Shown here: one piece after another, positions 18,211-29,075 of the stretch
Position numbering within the stretch: the first letter of the stretch is position 1
How the letters are laid out: every line of letters begins with the position of its first letter
NCBI GenBank assembly: GCA_018902385.1
Contig: JABSSW010000018.1
Coordinates: forward strand, 124,001 to 188,000
Length of the DNA stretch: 64,000 nt
Direction: 5' to 3'
DNA from: Physcia stellaris
Lineage: Eukaryota; Ascomycota; Lecanoromycetes; Caliciales; Physciaceae
Notes under the pieces: model-generated
The model's database searches: none
Seen by the model: the letters and a program-made list of their open reading frames with translations, nothing else
What the model was told of the DNA's origin: nothing
Program-made: the position numbers and the translations under genes

Positions 18211-21200
18211 TCATGTCCCTATAAGTTTCCTCATTTTACCACCGTGTCTCTTCGCCAACTTCTCGTAGGAACCCTGTTCAATTACCTTACCTTCCCCAAG
18301 AACCACGCACTCTGTACACGATTTCATCATCTGGGTATCATGTGTTATGACAAGGCATCCGATGCCAGATTTTTCCAGTTTCCGTACAAGAGCGTATATG
18401 CCTCTAGCAGATTCGCCATCCAAAGCACTTGTAGCTTCGTCTAGAACCAGAAGCTCTGGTCTTCGGACAATTGCACGTGCAATCACGACACGCTGCGCTT
18501 GCCCTCCACTTAGCGCTGTACCGCCATCACCGATCTGGGTATTGTATCCGTCGGGTAAAGACATAATGAATTCATCAATGCCCGCAGTACTAGAAGCCGC
18601 ACGAACCGATGCTATAGTGGCTAGAGGCGACTGTTCTGGAAGGCCATAGGTAATGTTCTCTGCGACGCTAGCGGAGAACAATGCGGGTGTTTGAGGAATA
18701 ACACCTATCAGGGAGCGTAGAGTGGGCAGATGGAGGGCAGCTATTGGAAAAGAGGAGACAGTCAGATTGCCCGACTCCGGTGGATAAAGACCGAGCAGAA
18801 GGGAAGCTATCGTTGACTTTCCGCTGCCAGAAGCTCCAACAAGTGCTGTCGAAACATGCGGGCTTATAGATAGCGATATGTTTGAAAGTACTGGGGGCCA
18901 TGGTCTCGTTGGATAAGAGAACGAAACGTCATTAAACTTGATATGGCCAAGGTGCGGTAGTCGAACCGTTCCCCCATGTTCGTGGGATTTTTGATACGGC
19001 AGATTGGCCAAGCGCAGAAGACGTGTCGCTGTGTCCTTCGAGGAGCTGATCTGGGGTACTATACGAAACGTTAGACCACGCTAAACATTTCCGAAGTAAG
19101 CTTACTGAATGCAACGATATTATTGGCGTTAGCGATACTGAAAAGAAGCATGGAAAAGACCGTGAGGATGTTTTCAACACTAAATTGCTTAGAAGAAGCC
19201 ACTACAGAACCGTAGTAGAAGATAAGTGCTGCAACAGAGTCAGCACATCATGTATGCGGTCGACTGTGCCAGCGTACCAGAGATAAAGATGATGCCAGAA
19301 TCAGAGAGGCCGAAGAAGAAGCCTGCTATTGCCGATCTCTGTATACCGACCATCATAGCGCGATCCGTCGCCTTCACGTACTTTTCATGGAAATAAGCTT
19401 CTAGTGTCAGTGCTCTGACAGTTCTGATGTTTCCGAATGTCTCTGTGAAAATAGAGCTTGCGGTACTGCCGGCCTCGTTACTCTTTCCTTCCCAAATTCC
19501 ACTTATTGTCTCAAAAGCGTGCGTGAGGCCATACATGAAAGGCGCGGATGACAACCCAACAAGTGTCAGCTTCCAGCAAACTGCAAGACTCCATATCACC
19601 GACATTCCGATCATCAGAACAGCAACGAAAATGAAGGCCGCAAATCTGCCCAGGAGGTTTCGCATTTCTTCTGCGTTACGATCTAAACACTCTGTAAGCT
19701 TAGTCAAGCTGTTCTTATCTTTGTCAAACCAGACTCGTGGTTGATCAAGGACCCGCTTCATTGCGTCTAACCGTAGCGTGTCTATCCACGCTTGCCCACA
19801 ATACTCGAGCAGGTAATGCATGAGGTAGGAAGCTGTAGCATCACCGAATGCAATGCCAATGATTGACAGTGACCATTTTAGCGCGGCTTGTGACCTGTTT
19901 TCCGGTAAGTAGAACGTCCCGAGTAATTTTGCGAAGACCCAGGAGAACACTGGAGTTGCTGCTGCGTGCACAGCAGCAAAGAGAAACCCAAGCACAAGCA
20001 CAACGCGCTTACTCCATGTCAGTGTCGGCCATACCGTCTTCAGAATCTTTCCAACAGGTGCAATATGATGTGCGCCATCATCATCCTTTCGAGTGGCTTC
20101 CTGTTGGGGCTTCATTGAAGCTATGGAAGGCCTCCTGCGCTCATGTATCGAACCTCGCAGCGTCGCATTAGCCGAAATGGAAATTCTGGACCACCTGGCT
20201 CGCAATGCCAACAGCGGTAAGTCATCTGCTGATGTTTCAAACGACGGTGATAAAGGTTCTAGAAGCTCTATAGCCTGTGAGCCTCTCCGTCGCGGCGGAA
20301 CAAACGCAGTCGGTGTTACAGAGAAGCGATTCATCCGGAACGCCCTTGGAGATAACGGCAATACAAGGGCTTGCGAAGGTCTGCGAGCTCTGAAGTCTTC
20401 AGCTGATGTAGACTCAAAAATACTGGGAATTAACCGGCGTCGTGGGTGAAATTGTATATCCATTGCATCGAAAGGTTCGTTCAGATTCGTCATGGACGCC
20501 GGAGAGAGTGGGTCATCTTCAGGCAAACATGACGGCCGTCTTTGGCTCTGAATCTTGGCTTCTTGATCTCTTGGAAAGCTGATATCTGGCTGTAATAATC
20601 TTAGAAATGCTCCCGACGAAGTCTTTTCCAGGGCTTGCCTGAAGCCTTCTTCAACGATTTTGCCCTCTTCCATGACATATAGGTAGTCGTTCGCTTCTAT
20701 TTGCGACATGTCGTGGGTGATCATGACCGTCGTTTTGCCCCGTCGCCATTGCCGGATATTTTTCATCACAATTACTCTACTGGTGTGGTCGAGAGCGCTT
20801 GTCCCCTCGTCTATTATCAAGATTGGCGTATCTCTAAGTCGTGCCCGGGCAATCGCCACTCTCTGCTTCTGACCGCCACTGAGTGTACTGCCTCCAATGC
20901 CAACAAAGGTGTCGAGGCCTTTTGGCAGCTCATTGATAGTCTGCTGCAGATATGCGGTCTCCATGGTCGCTTTGACCTCCTCTTTTCTGACCTGGTCATG
21001 ATCTCGGCGACCGAACGCGATGTTTTTGAATATAGTCTCATTGAAAAGTACGCTTTGTTGTTGAACAAGAGTAACATTATTGCGTAGCCAGTTGACGTCA
21101 AGGGTCTGTATTGAGTTGCCATCAATGAGCACATCGCCAGACATAGCGCCATAGTAACGCATCAATAAATTTCCTAGAGTGCTTTTACCCGAGCCACTTC

Positions 21201-22515
21201 TGCCCACAATGAAGGTAGTCTCTCCAGATGGTAAGAAGAAGCTTGCGTGATCTAGCGCAAGGTCATCTGGTCGAGAGGGGTATCTGAATGAAACCTAGAT
21301 TTGATCAGTATGGGACTCTTACTTGTGTTGCACCTGACTTACATTTTTAACCTCGATGTCTCCTTCGCAATATTTAGGGGCGGCACGACCTGTCATCCTT
21401 GTGACCTTACGCCCGCTGCTCATCTGGACCAACATTGCTTGAAGTGTCGCTGCTGAAGCTCTCCCCTTTTCTAGAACGAGCATTTGTGGCAGTATCTGTT
21501 CGACAGTCTGTGTCGCCATCAGGCAGGACCAGAATGCTGTCAGAATCTGTCCCGGGTTTCTCTTTCCAACATCGATTAGGTGACTACCGTACCAGAAGCC
21601 TTGTACAAACATGATAGATGTCGCGAAACGAACGAAGCCGATTTGAAAAGCATTCCCTCGAGCTTGGATTAAATAGAAACTTGCAGCTTTGCGGATTCTC
21701 TGAGCGTACTGCCACATTTCGAAGTCTTGACCATTGAAATACTTCACTGAGTCGATGGAAGAAATAGAGTTATTTGCCAGCTTCGAAGCTTGAGTAAGCT
21801 CATCCATCTGTGCCTTGATCGTAGGCTGCATACGACTCGAAATCCAACCTAGTACAAGGGCAGAAAACGGTACCACCGCAAGTGTAACTAAGGCTAGATC
21901 CCAAGCATAGTATAAAGCTAAACCGAGAGCTGCAACAGTCGTCACAGTATATTGTGCGGTGAACCCAAGCGGCTGGGACGTCGCGAGCTGTAGCTCCCGA
22001 ATGTTTCTGCCAAACGATCAGTCATGATGCTAGGTTCGTGGGTAATCTCCTTACGTCTGCAGTCGGGACAGCATAGTGTTAACGCCAGCTGTGCGCATAT
22101 CAAACCATTCCATATCCTTATTCAGTAGATCGTCGAACAGTCTGTCTCGAACACTCTTTGCCTGTAACTCCCCGAAGTACAGCCAAAACCCAAAGTAACC
22201 GGCATTAAATAGCATACTGGCCCCTCCGAGGCCTAGCATGTAGAGGTCGTATGTAGATATCTTATGTACGAGTTCTGGTCCACTTAGCTTTCCAGCTCCA
22301 TATTCCGCGAAGAAATTGAACAATTTGCCGAGAAAAATGGATAAAGCTGGAATGACGATGCCAGAGGAGATAGATAACAGTATTGCGATTAGTAATGGTA
22401 CAATGTGTGCTTTTGTGGTGAAATTGAAAAGGGAGCGCCAGCCCGCATTCTTAATGTGCTCAAGTTCCTCCAGAGCTTTCTCCTGGGTAGCGCTGCCCTC
22501 GTCATTTTCATCCAT
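18211..22515 (-). CDS. Ste6-like ABC exporter (ABCB, full transporter)
   Basis: A full-length ABCB pump of 1,370 residues, arranged TMD-NBD-TMD-NBD, most like the fungal a-factor pheromone exporter group; export of a prenylated peptide at the plasma membrane is the likely role. Exons are 22515-22055, 22006-21343, 21294-19278, 19228-19106 and 19058-18211, split by four introns of 47-49 bp. NBD1 has Walker A GRSGSGKST (about 406), signature LSGGQKQR (about 512) and Walker B ILIIDEGTSALD. NBD2 has GASGSGKST (about 1164), LSGGQAQR and LLVLDEATSALD. Both sites look catalytically competent. The linker at about 620-790 is long and holds repeated basophilic-kinase-like motifs (RRPS, RRGS, RRRPS). A broader multidrug role cannot be excluded. 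Confidence 0.87.
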
Positions 22516-23069
22516 AGATCTTTACTGGGCGAAGGTGCAAATCGGCGGCCCTATTGATGGTAGATATACAGCAAGCAGAGATCGCACATGCTCGTAATGC
22601 TCTATGATATCAAGACACTTAGGGATATTATGATGACATATGCTCCATGATGAATTGGAGTTTTGAAACAATCCACTAAGAAATCATGGATCGGAAGTTG
22701 CCAGACAAAGTGAAGGATGAGAGCGTTGGTGGATATGTCATTTGTTGCCCCTTAGTATTGTTCTTCCAGATTCCCGTAAACAATGGCAACGCCATAACAC
22801 GTGGTATCCGTGAAGAGATTAGTACTACAAAATTTCACCGAACCGCGAACTTCAAGGCTACTGGGAATTAAATTCGTATGGCAAATGACATCCTGTGGTT
22901 CGTATTAAGATATTTGAGTCGCGTTGTGGTATTTTTAATCACTTTGAGCGGTGACAGAACCACGAAAAACTTATGCTGCAGTGGCTCTTCATCGAATGAT
23001 TGTTTTCTGTACGATATGTGATTGTCTTAAGTTCTTGATGCTATCAGACCTACGGGTTGTCGTATCAAT
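22516..23069. other. Upstream region of the Ste6-like gene
   Basis: About 550 bp of AT-rich spacer. It is presumably the promoter of the Ste6-like gene and the 3' UTR of the PBDC1 gene. No further feature seen. Confidence 0.45.
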
Positions 23070-23747
23070 TTATTTGCCGTTTTCGTCAGGGTGCTCGCGC
23101 TCATAGATCCAATCGTTGAGACCTTCTCGATTTCTGTTGGAATTAGCTTGCTCCTCTGGGAGGTCTGGTTTGACACCAACCTAGCAATCTCAATAGCATA
23201 GAATTGCATTCTCATAGCTAATGCCAATCAGTACTTATTTCGTCCGCCATCTTGGATGTATCTTCGCAAACCAAATATCGTTTCTTTTTCGCCATATTCA
23301 AACTTTGGATTGCTCCTTAACATGGTGCCGAAGTTGTAATCATCAATCGTTTTCTCATATGCCATCATGAACTCGCGCCATTTCGCTTTGCCCTCTTTGC
23401 TCTTCATCTTATCCTCATCTATGGTCGTGCGTGGATCAAAGTCTGGAAACGCTGATTTGAAGTGATTGTATATTTCATCGTCCAATTTTGTAAGTCTTAA
23501 TTTTGAGCCTCGTATCCGCTCGAGAAGACTCCAATATGTACTCATGTGCTGAACAGCTGCGATAGAGCTCAGTATTTGAACTGATGACCAGCCGCCCACC
23601 TCCTCGATGCTGACCTTTGACAGCGAATTGCTTTTCCATCTATCGTTTGTCAGACAAAATGTATCCTATCCCCGCAGTGAAACATACATCCTCAAAGTTC
23701 TGAGTTTGCTCTGGGTTCAGGCTTGCGCCTGCTGGTCCGAGCGACAT
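23070..23747 (-). CDS. PBDC1 family protein (yeast YPL225W-like), five exons
   Basis: A small cytosolic protein of the PBDC1 family; the yeast member is linked to translation-factor folding. My model has exons 23747-23688, 23639-23615, 23556-23272, 23217-23181 and 23133-23070, separated by introns of 48, 58, 54 and 47 bp, giving 156 residues. Conserved blocks are MEKQFAVKAVQHMSTYW, RGSKLRLTKLDDEIY, MKSKEGKAKWREFM, FGTMLRSNPKFEYG, MRMQFYAIEIARNREGLNDW and the acidic tail YEREHPDENGK. Read without splicing, exon 3 hits TGA at 23228-23230, but that codon lies inside the third intron (GTTTGC donor, TACTGAT branch, CATTAG acceptor). The 25-bp and 37-bp exons make this gene easy to misannotate. Confidence 0.88.
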
Positions 23748-24470
23748 ATTGACTATTTCTGTGAAGGAGGTAAATCTCCTGATACAATATTAAGTCTTGG
23801 CTTTTCAGACTGAATCTGCTATATGTAGCAGTAATAGAATCCTGTAGAGAAAGGTAGAGGTAAGGATGCTGGAATATGATTTGCTAGCGTCGTGAATTTG
23901 CACAAGGAAATTGTTGAAGCGCTTATCTAATCTGCCTGCCAACCCTGAACACGCATCACGTGAGCTTCACTGACGACTTACAGGTTCACAGGACTATTTG
24001 AGTGTCCAAATACAAGGCAAGTTACTGTTGCTTGAATAGGTCCTATCCCTACACTATGCTCATTTGCTACCCTTATTTGAACAATATGGGCCCTTTGCTC
24101 GTTGGACCCATCACTGATGCCCCGATTTGTTCCAGCGTTACTCAATATCCTTCATCTCCTCTCTTGAATCGTTGCTGATACCGCCGACAGACACCAGCAT
24201 GAACCATGTACCCTGCACAATATGGTAAGGGGCTGGACAGATTTCGCATCAGCTACTACTGATGGGCCCAAAGCCGGAGAGCCATTTTCGTTCGTGGCTT
24301 GAGTGGCTGGGAAGCAGGTCGTGATCCTATTATCTTACTCGAGCGCAATGACCATTACCTGAAGATTGTCAGGCGGTCACGGCGTCTCGTACATGTCGAT
24401 AGGTAGAGCATTCCTTTTGAGCTTGTTGATGGAGACTTCTTTGTGAGATATCTTGAGTTCAGTCGGTGTT
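23748..24470. other. Upstream region of the PBDC1 gene
   Basis: About 720 bp, holding the PBDC1 promoter and NOG2 3' UTR. It contains a TCACGTGA palindrome at 23956-23963; no gene seen. Confidence 0.45.
23956..23963. promoter_or_regulatory. TCACGTGA palindromic E-box
   Basis: A perfect eight-base palindrome containing CACGTG, about 210 bp upstream of the PBDC1 start. Such sites bind Cbf1/bHLH factors in fungi. The same octamer occurs at 63133-63140 in another promoter region. Confidence 0.4.
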
Positions 24471-26558
24471 TCAACCCTTTTTCTGACGCTTGGTAGGCCT
24501 TGCTGGATCACCGTTGTGAGCTTCTTCTTTCAAAGCTTCGTTTTGATCCTCTGCCACAGGCTCCTCCTCTGATCGTTTCCTGATCTTCCCCATTTCACCT
24601 AAAGCACCTTTCCGACCTTCTATCCCATCAGGCTTCTCTCCGTCCTGTCGTTCGATGATGGGCGGAGGTGTATACCATGGAATTTTGCCTCTCAAAAAAT
24701 CGTTTAAAACAATCTTTGCGACACCATCCACGTCTGCTTCACCACCTTTGAGTAATCGACCACCTTTCCTAGCTAGCAGCTCTAGGAATTCCAAGGCGCC
24801 ATCAAAGCCTTTGACTTCGTATGTACGCTCTATGTGCTGAGGTTTCGCCCTCTGTAATACCGCGGAAATATACTGTGCAGGGTTTTCAAGCTTCTCGACC
24901 CTTACAACGCCTCTGAGAAGAATATCTTCCGGGCTATCTTCGTTACTTGGAGGTACAACCCCAGGACAGTCAATAAGGTAGATCCTCTTCATAAGCGTTA
25001 TGTACTGCCAAACCTTTGTCTCGCCGGGGATCGGTGCTACAGTGCACACCTTCTTTTTTCGAAGGGTATTGATGATAGAGCTCTTTCCGGTATTTGGATA
25101 TCCAATAAATCCTACTGAGATTTGCTTTCTGTCGGAATGAAGCGAGCTGAACTGCCGCAGGAGCCTATTGATAAATTAGAATAGATGGCTAATCAGATGA
25201 TACAAAGCACGTACTGGATAAGGCTTCCTTTGCCAAAGCTATTGGTAATTGACGCGTGAAATGCTAACGTAGGATAATCCTTAGATAGTGCACGCACCCA
25301 GGAGGCCTGTCATGATTGTTAGCATGACTCATCGGTACGATGAAACCTGGCTATCAAGCGTAAACATGGAAGATATGTATGAAGCATTACTAAGAAAACC
25401 ACCATTTGTCTACTACAGTTGTAGCAGTGGGAGTCTTCAACTCAAACGCAACATTCCCAGATCCTTTATGGCTTCCTCTCCATAACGGAGTGAAGTCTAC
25501 TCGAGGCCGATAGACCAAGAGCGGCGGATAAGAGATTTATATACCAAAGTTGTAACAGACGATCCATCCATTGAATATCGCAAGAAAATGCAGGAGTGAG
25601 TCTTGACTTAACAGTGGAATAGGAACAAGAGGTTAAATGTAAGTGAATACCGTTCATGACTTACCGCAATGCCTGTCGGCACTAGGTCGCACTTATTCAA
25701 AATGAATATTAAGTGCTTGTGAGGTGCCTCTTCCCTAATGTACTTCTCGATCTAGCAACTGTTAGCATCCATCGCACTCTAATCATTACACTGACCCACA
25801 CTTCTACACCGTGTTCCCAATGGATCTCGAGCGTCCAGGACATGGATGACAACATCTGAGCTATCGATGACTTTGTAGAGCTCGTTCCATATGCGCTTGC
25901 TCTGGCCTTTTGAGAATATGGGCTCCTTCGCAGTAGTCAAGACAGCATCTTCCGGTGCAGCTTCTCCAACCTGTTCATCAGCTCCAGAGTTACCGCTCAG
26001 TAGCTTGGCTTGTTCCAGACGGTCAAGATAAGTATCATGCATCTTGACAGTCTCTCCCGCAAGGTCTTCCAGCGAGCCTACGCCCATTTTGACTCGTTTC
26101 CTTGTAGCCTTGGGACCAAATGTCTCCCCAAAAGGACTGGCTTCCACCTGTGTTTTTGCTTTATGCTCCTTGACACCGTTCTTGCCTTGCCCATCCCTCA
26201 CAAGACTCATGGGTAGCTTGTTTGTTTTCAGCAAGACTTGATATGGATCTGACGCTTTTTCCGCCATAGCCTCTCGAAACGATGTCAAGGCATCTTGTGA
26301 GATGACCCTAGTATTCCCAAACCATTTCCTGTTGGGCTCGACACGGGCCTTTGGTTTTTCTCGGGACTGGAAAGAGGCGGCTTTGGTAATCTTGCCATCA
26401 GCGTTTCGTTGCGCTTCTCCTCCCTTGAACATATTCAGAGTCTTCGCCTTTTTGGCAGACCGGTAGAAGTTCTCTCCTTTAGTTTTGACATTGTTCATGC
26501 CATCTCCCACCTTCCCCTGCCTCTCCTTCCGAGCCTTTTCCTTTTTCCCGGTGCCCAT
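24471..26558 (-). CDS. NOG2: Nucleolar GTP-binding protein 2, pre-60S export GTPase
   Basis: A circularly permuted GTPase required for late 60S subunit maturation and export. Exons are 26558-25800, 25751-25665, 25306-25215 and 25164-24471 (543 residues). The start [16 protein letters not shown] fits the family better than the upstream ATG at 26660. The N-terminal NGP1NT-type domain includes [17 protein letters not shown] and [15 protein letters not shown]. The permuted motif order is visible: [12 protein letters not shown], then G4 NKCD (about 272), then G1 GYPNTGKSS (about 334), G2 [12 protein letters not shown] and G3 DCPGVVPP. The C terminus is Lys/Glu-rich. Introns are 48, 358 and 50 bp; the 358-bp one is an outlier. 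Telobox motifs lie upstream. Confidence 0.95.
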
Positions 26559-26693
26559 TCCTGCGACTCTGTGCTGCGGATTTCTCACGACGTGAGCGTG
26601 AAGGTGTAGGAAACCGGCTGATGGAGACTGGTAGCTGCTGAATTTAAACTGTGAAAGCAATGAAATTACTTAGCTCGTTAGTGCGACGAATCT

Positions 26694-26735
26694 TTAGGGT
26701 TGATATCCGAATGTACCTCGGCTGTTTAGGGTTAA
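26694..26735 (-). promoter_or_regulatory. Two telobox motifs upstream of NOG2
   Basis: TTAGGGTTGATATC begins at 26694 and TTTAGGGTTAA lies at 26725-26735, about 137-177 bp upstream of the NOG2 start; read on the gene's strand they are AACCCTAA. The first shares 14 consecutive bases with the COX10 upstream motif. Teloboxes are known in promoters of fungal ribosome-biogenesis genes, which fits NOG2. Confidence 0.55.
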
Positions 26736-26921
26736 ATCATGAATTGAAGTAAGGAGGCTCAAGGAGTGACCCAGCAGCGGAAGGCTTCCAAGCAAGACCT
26801 TTGCGGCAACGACATCAGGTGCAGAGACTAAAAGACGACGTTGGGGTTTTGGGGGACGACTTTGACTTAATGTGAAAAACTCGGCAGCAGCTCGAGCTCG
26901 TCGGAAGAAGATGACTCCGAC

Positions 26922-27477
26922 ATGTATTCGGGATCTGAGAGCGACTCCGACGGAAAGTCTACCAGCTCGAGCGGGTCCTCATGCTTTGACCCTTTGTCGA
27001 GAGACGATAACCCAGGGGACGAACAAGCGAAAGACGAAGGTAAATCTAGGGACGAACAAGCGAAAGACGAAGGTGACGAACACGCGAAAGACGAAGGTAA
27101 CGACATCGTTTTACGATCCAGAACCTATCGCTCAATAAGAGTCATATGCTAGATTGACTCGCAAACGGCAAGAGGACTTCGATTAAGACACTTTACATCC
27201 TAGAACCCTTCTCTTCCTGGGTCCCACGAGCCTATAACACTCTAGAGCATTTGCAAGACCGGGAAGTCCATGTTAGAGCCCTCCGACTCCTATACCCAGC
27301 ACGATTTGGGCAAGAGCACGAGCACGTTCGAGTCGGCCCCAACACCAATTACAACAAATTGGCTCCAGGAGTTGTCGAGGCTATCAAGCAAAAGATGACA
27401 AATTTGGATAGCGAGGTGATGTTCTACATTACAGTGGTTCAGAAAGGTCTTGACGATGCTGGTTCACTATTGATCTG
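26922..27477 (+). pseudogene. Unrecognised protein-like relic with Ser/Asp-rich start
   Basis: A plus-strand frame from 26922 reads MYSGSESDSDGKSTSSSG and then a repeated GDEQAKDEG peptide. After a gap with stops, a second frame at about 27187-27477 encodes a compact region (PARFGQEHEHVRVGPNTNY and VVEAIKQKMTNLDSEVMFYI) that looks like a real domain. I do not recognise it. I found no splice pair that joins the two parts in frame, so it is either a relic or a gene with missed introns. Confidence 0.3.
27016..27098. repeat. Short tandem repeat, three units of 24-33 bp
   Basis: Three units contain gacgaacaagcgaaagacga followed by aggt; the first two are separated by aaatcta and the third has one substitution. 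In the plus frame they encode repeated DEQAKDEG. Confidence 0.75.
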
Positions 27478-27783
27478 AGCGTTGTTCAGCTGACTGCGAT
27501 CAGGACTCAGCACCTACCAGCGACCAATGCAATAATGAAAGCTAAAGCTGCAAAGAAGAGGCGCTCTGATGAAAAGAAGACAGGAATCGACAAAAAACAG
27601 AAGGTCTCCGAGTGCGTGAAATCCCCAACACGCTCTCGAGGCTCTCCTGCGGAGTGCTTTACGCCTCTATCCCGACTTTCTGATTTTTCTAATACCTGTA
27701 TTTCTCATCTTTTTAGCTATATTCTCAAGTAGAGCATCCTTAGCTAAGGAATATGATGTGTTTGACTGAGTCTGGTTTCGGAG

Positions 27784-27994
27784 TATCCCACGATCTGGTA
27801 GTAAGTGCTGGTATTCTTGAGGATACATCGACGGATCTACGATTACCCGACTTAGGACGGAATCAGAAGATGATGTCGTCTTCATGTAGCCTTCATATGT
27901 CTTGTGCCAAACACGGGTACGCGTCTTGTCACATTGGATGTATTGGAGGCGATGCATGAGAGGCAGACTCGCATCACCCCAGACCATGGAATGG
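27784..27994 (+). mobile_element. MITE copy C, degenerate
   Basis: The left end, TATCCCACGATCTGGTAGTA, differs from copy A by two bases in the terminal repeat. The right end, ccagaccatgga followed by atgg, has lost the terminal ATA. Internal blocks tctacgattacccgactt and gggtacgcgtcttgt align with copies A and B. This is the most diverged copy. Confidence 0.7.
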
Positions 27995-28717
27995 ACACGG
28001 CCTCAAAACCAGTGTCCCCTGGCCTGGTATGTCAAAAGTGAAACTCTAAAACCCCTGTAGCAGCTTGCTCCAAACGCATTTTCAATATTTACTTTCCCAA
28101 TGCAAAACCGATTGGACGACTAGGGAATCACCTTACCATTAGCATGACCGAGTAAGACGAGAAGCACGAAGACACAGAGGCAAATCCTCCTGTTGCTACT
28201 CAAATATCAAACATGTTCTGTTGTTTAGTTGCCTTCAAAATAACCTCGTTTCGACACTTCTCCAACAAGATGGGTTGGAAATGAAACCAAGAGAAAGCAC
28301 ATGTCATATAACAAACGTATTGGCTCCATCATGATCAGTGACGGCAAACAAAGTTCCAGTGCCCTCTGAGCCAATGGCCTACAAAAGGTATTGATATTAT
28401 ACTGTCAACCTCTCCGCACGTATCGTCTGCCAGGGTTAAAATCTCAGTCCATGTGGCTTTTCGATCAGAGTAAGAAATGAACAACCAAGAGATCATTCTA
28501 CCCTATCTCGTGCTAGCATCCAATGCCTAAGTAGAGCGATAGATACTTGAGGTATGATCTGTGCCGGAAATGCTGCTGCTCTTACTCCTTTATTGATATC
28601 CTAGCCCTGAGGATAAATAAAAGGGGCTCAGGGGCATCCTACTCTACACGGATATCTGTCCAAAGAATAATAGTTTTAACGCTGTTCTGAGAGCTGAAAT
28701 CTAGGCAAAAAGTGAAG
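27995..28717. other. No gene seen
   Basis: About 720 bp between the third MITE and the tRNA relic. Nothing recognisable in any frame. Confidence 0.4.
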
Positions 28718-28807
28718 TGCTCTCCACCCGGATCGAACGGGTGACCTCCAGATAGACGGCTGAAGTGGGCTTCAGTCTGGCGCTCTCCCAACTATTGATC
28801 AGTTAGC
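28718..28807 (-). tRNA. tRNA-Phe (GAA) with intron, 5' half damaged
   Basis: On the minus strand, 28793-28718 matches the 3' two-thirds of an intron-bearing tRNA-Phe. It has D-loop AGTTGGGAGAGC, anticodon arm CCAGACTGAAG, then an intron of about 16 bases containing CTTCAG (able to pair with the anticodon region, as in normal tRNA introns). Then come ATCTGGAGGTC and a perfect T arm ACCCGTTCGATCCGGGT, followed by acceptor strand GGAGAGC and A. The 5' side (28807-28794, GCTAACTGATCAAT) should read about GCTCTCC-TA-GCTC. It pairs poorly with the acceptor and D stems, so the gene is probably dead. Confidence 0.6.
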
Positions 28808-29075
28808 TTGATTATTATGTAAGTTGGAATTGACAAGCGTCCCTGAGCTAGAAGAGCAGCGTGCTTCTTGACTGATTGATTCTTATTTCAAAAAATATTC
28901 TTCAACAAATAATCTGCAGCTCGAAATTAGGGGTGGTGGGGGCCTTTTTCCCAGTAGCGCTCAGGGGCGAGAAATCTCTTGGCATGCTCCAAGCCACGCT
29001 AGCGAGACACCTCAGGATCTCGTCCAAACAGCTGGACAAGGGTATCAGTTTCACCAGCCAGTCTCTTATACAGAA

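Noticed and set aside
15521-22515. DAHP synthase plus ABC exporter (and the nearby MFS remnant) as a secondary-metabolite cluster
   Set aside because: No backbone synthase, tailoring enzyme or cluster regulator is near; the neighbours are HYPK-like, PBDC1 and NOG2 housekeeping genes, and the exporter is Ste6-like.
23228-23230. In-frame TGA in the PBDC1 gene followed by conserved sequence, suggesting stop-codon readthrough
   Set aside because: A 54-bp intron (23271-23218) with a TACTGAT branch and TTAG acceptor removes the TGA and brings ETIF next to AMRMQFYAIE, the family pattern. A further 47-bp intron then gives the conserved IARNREGLNDW.
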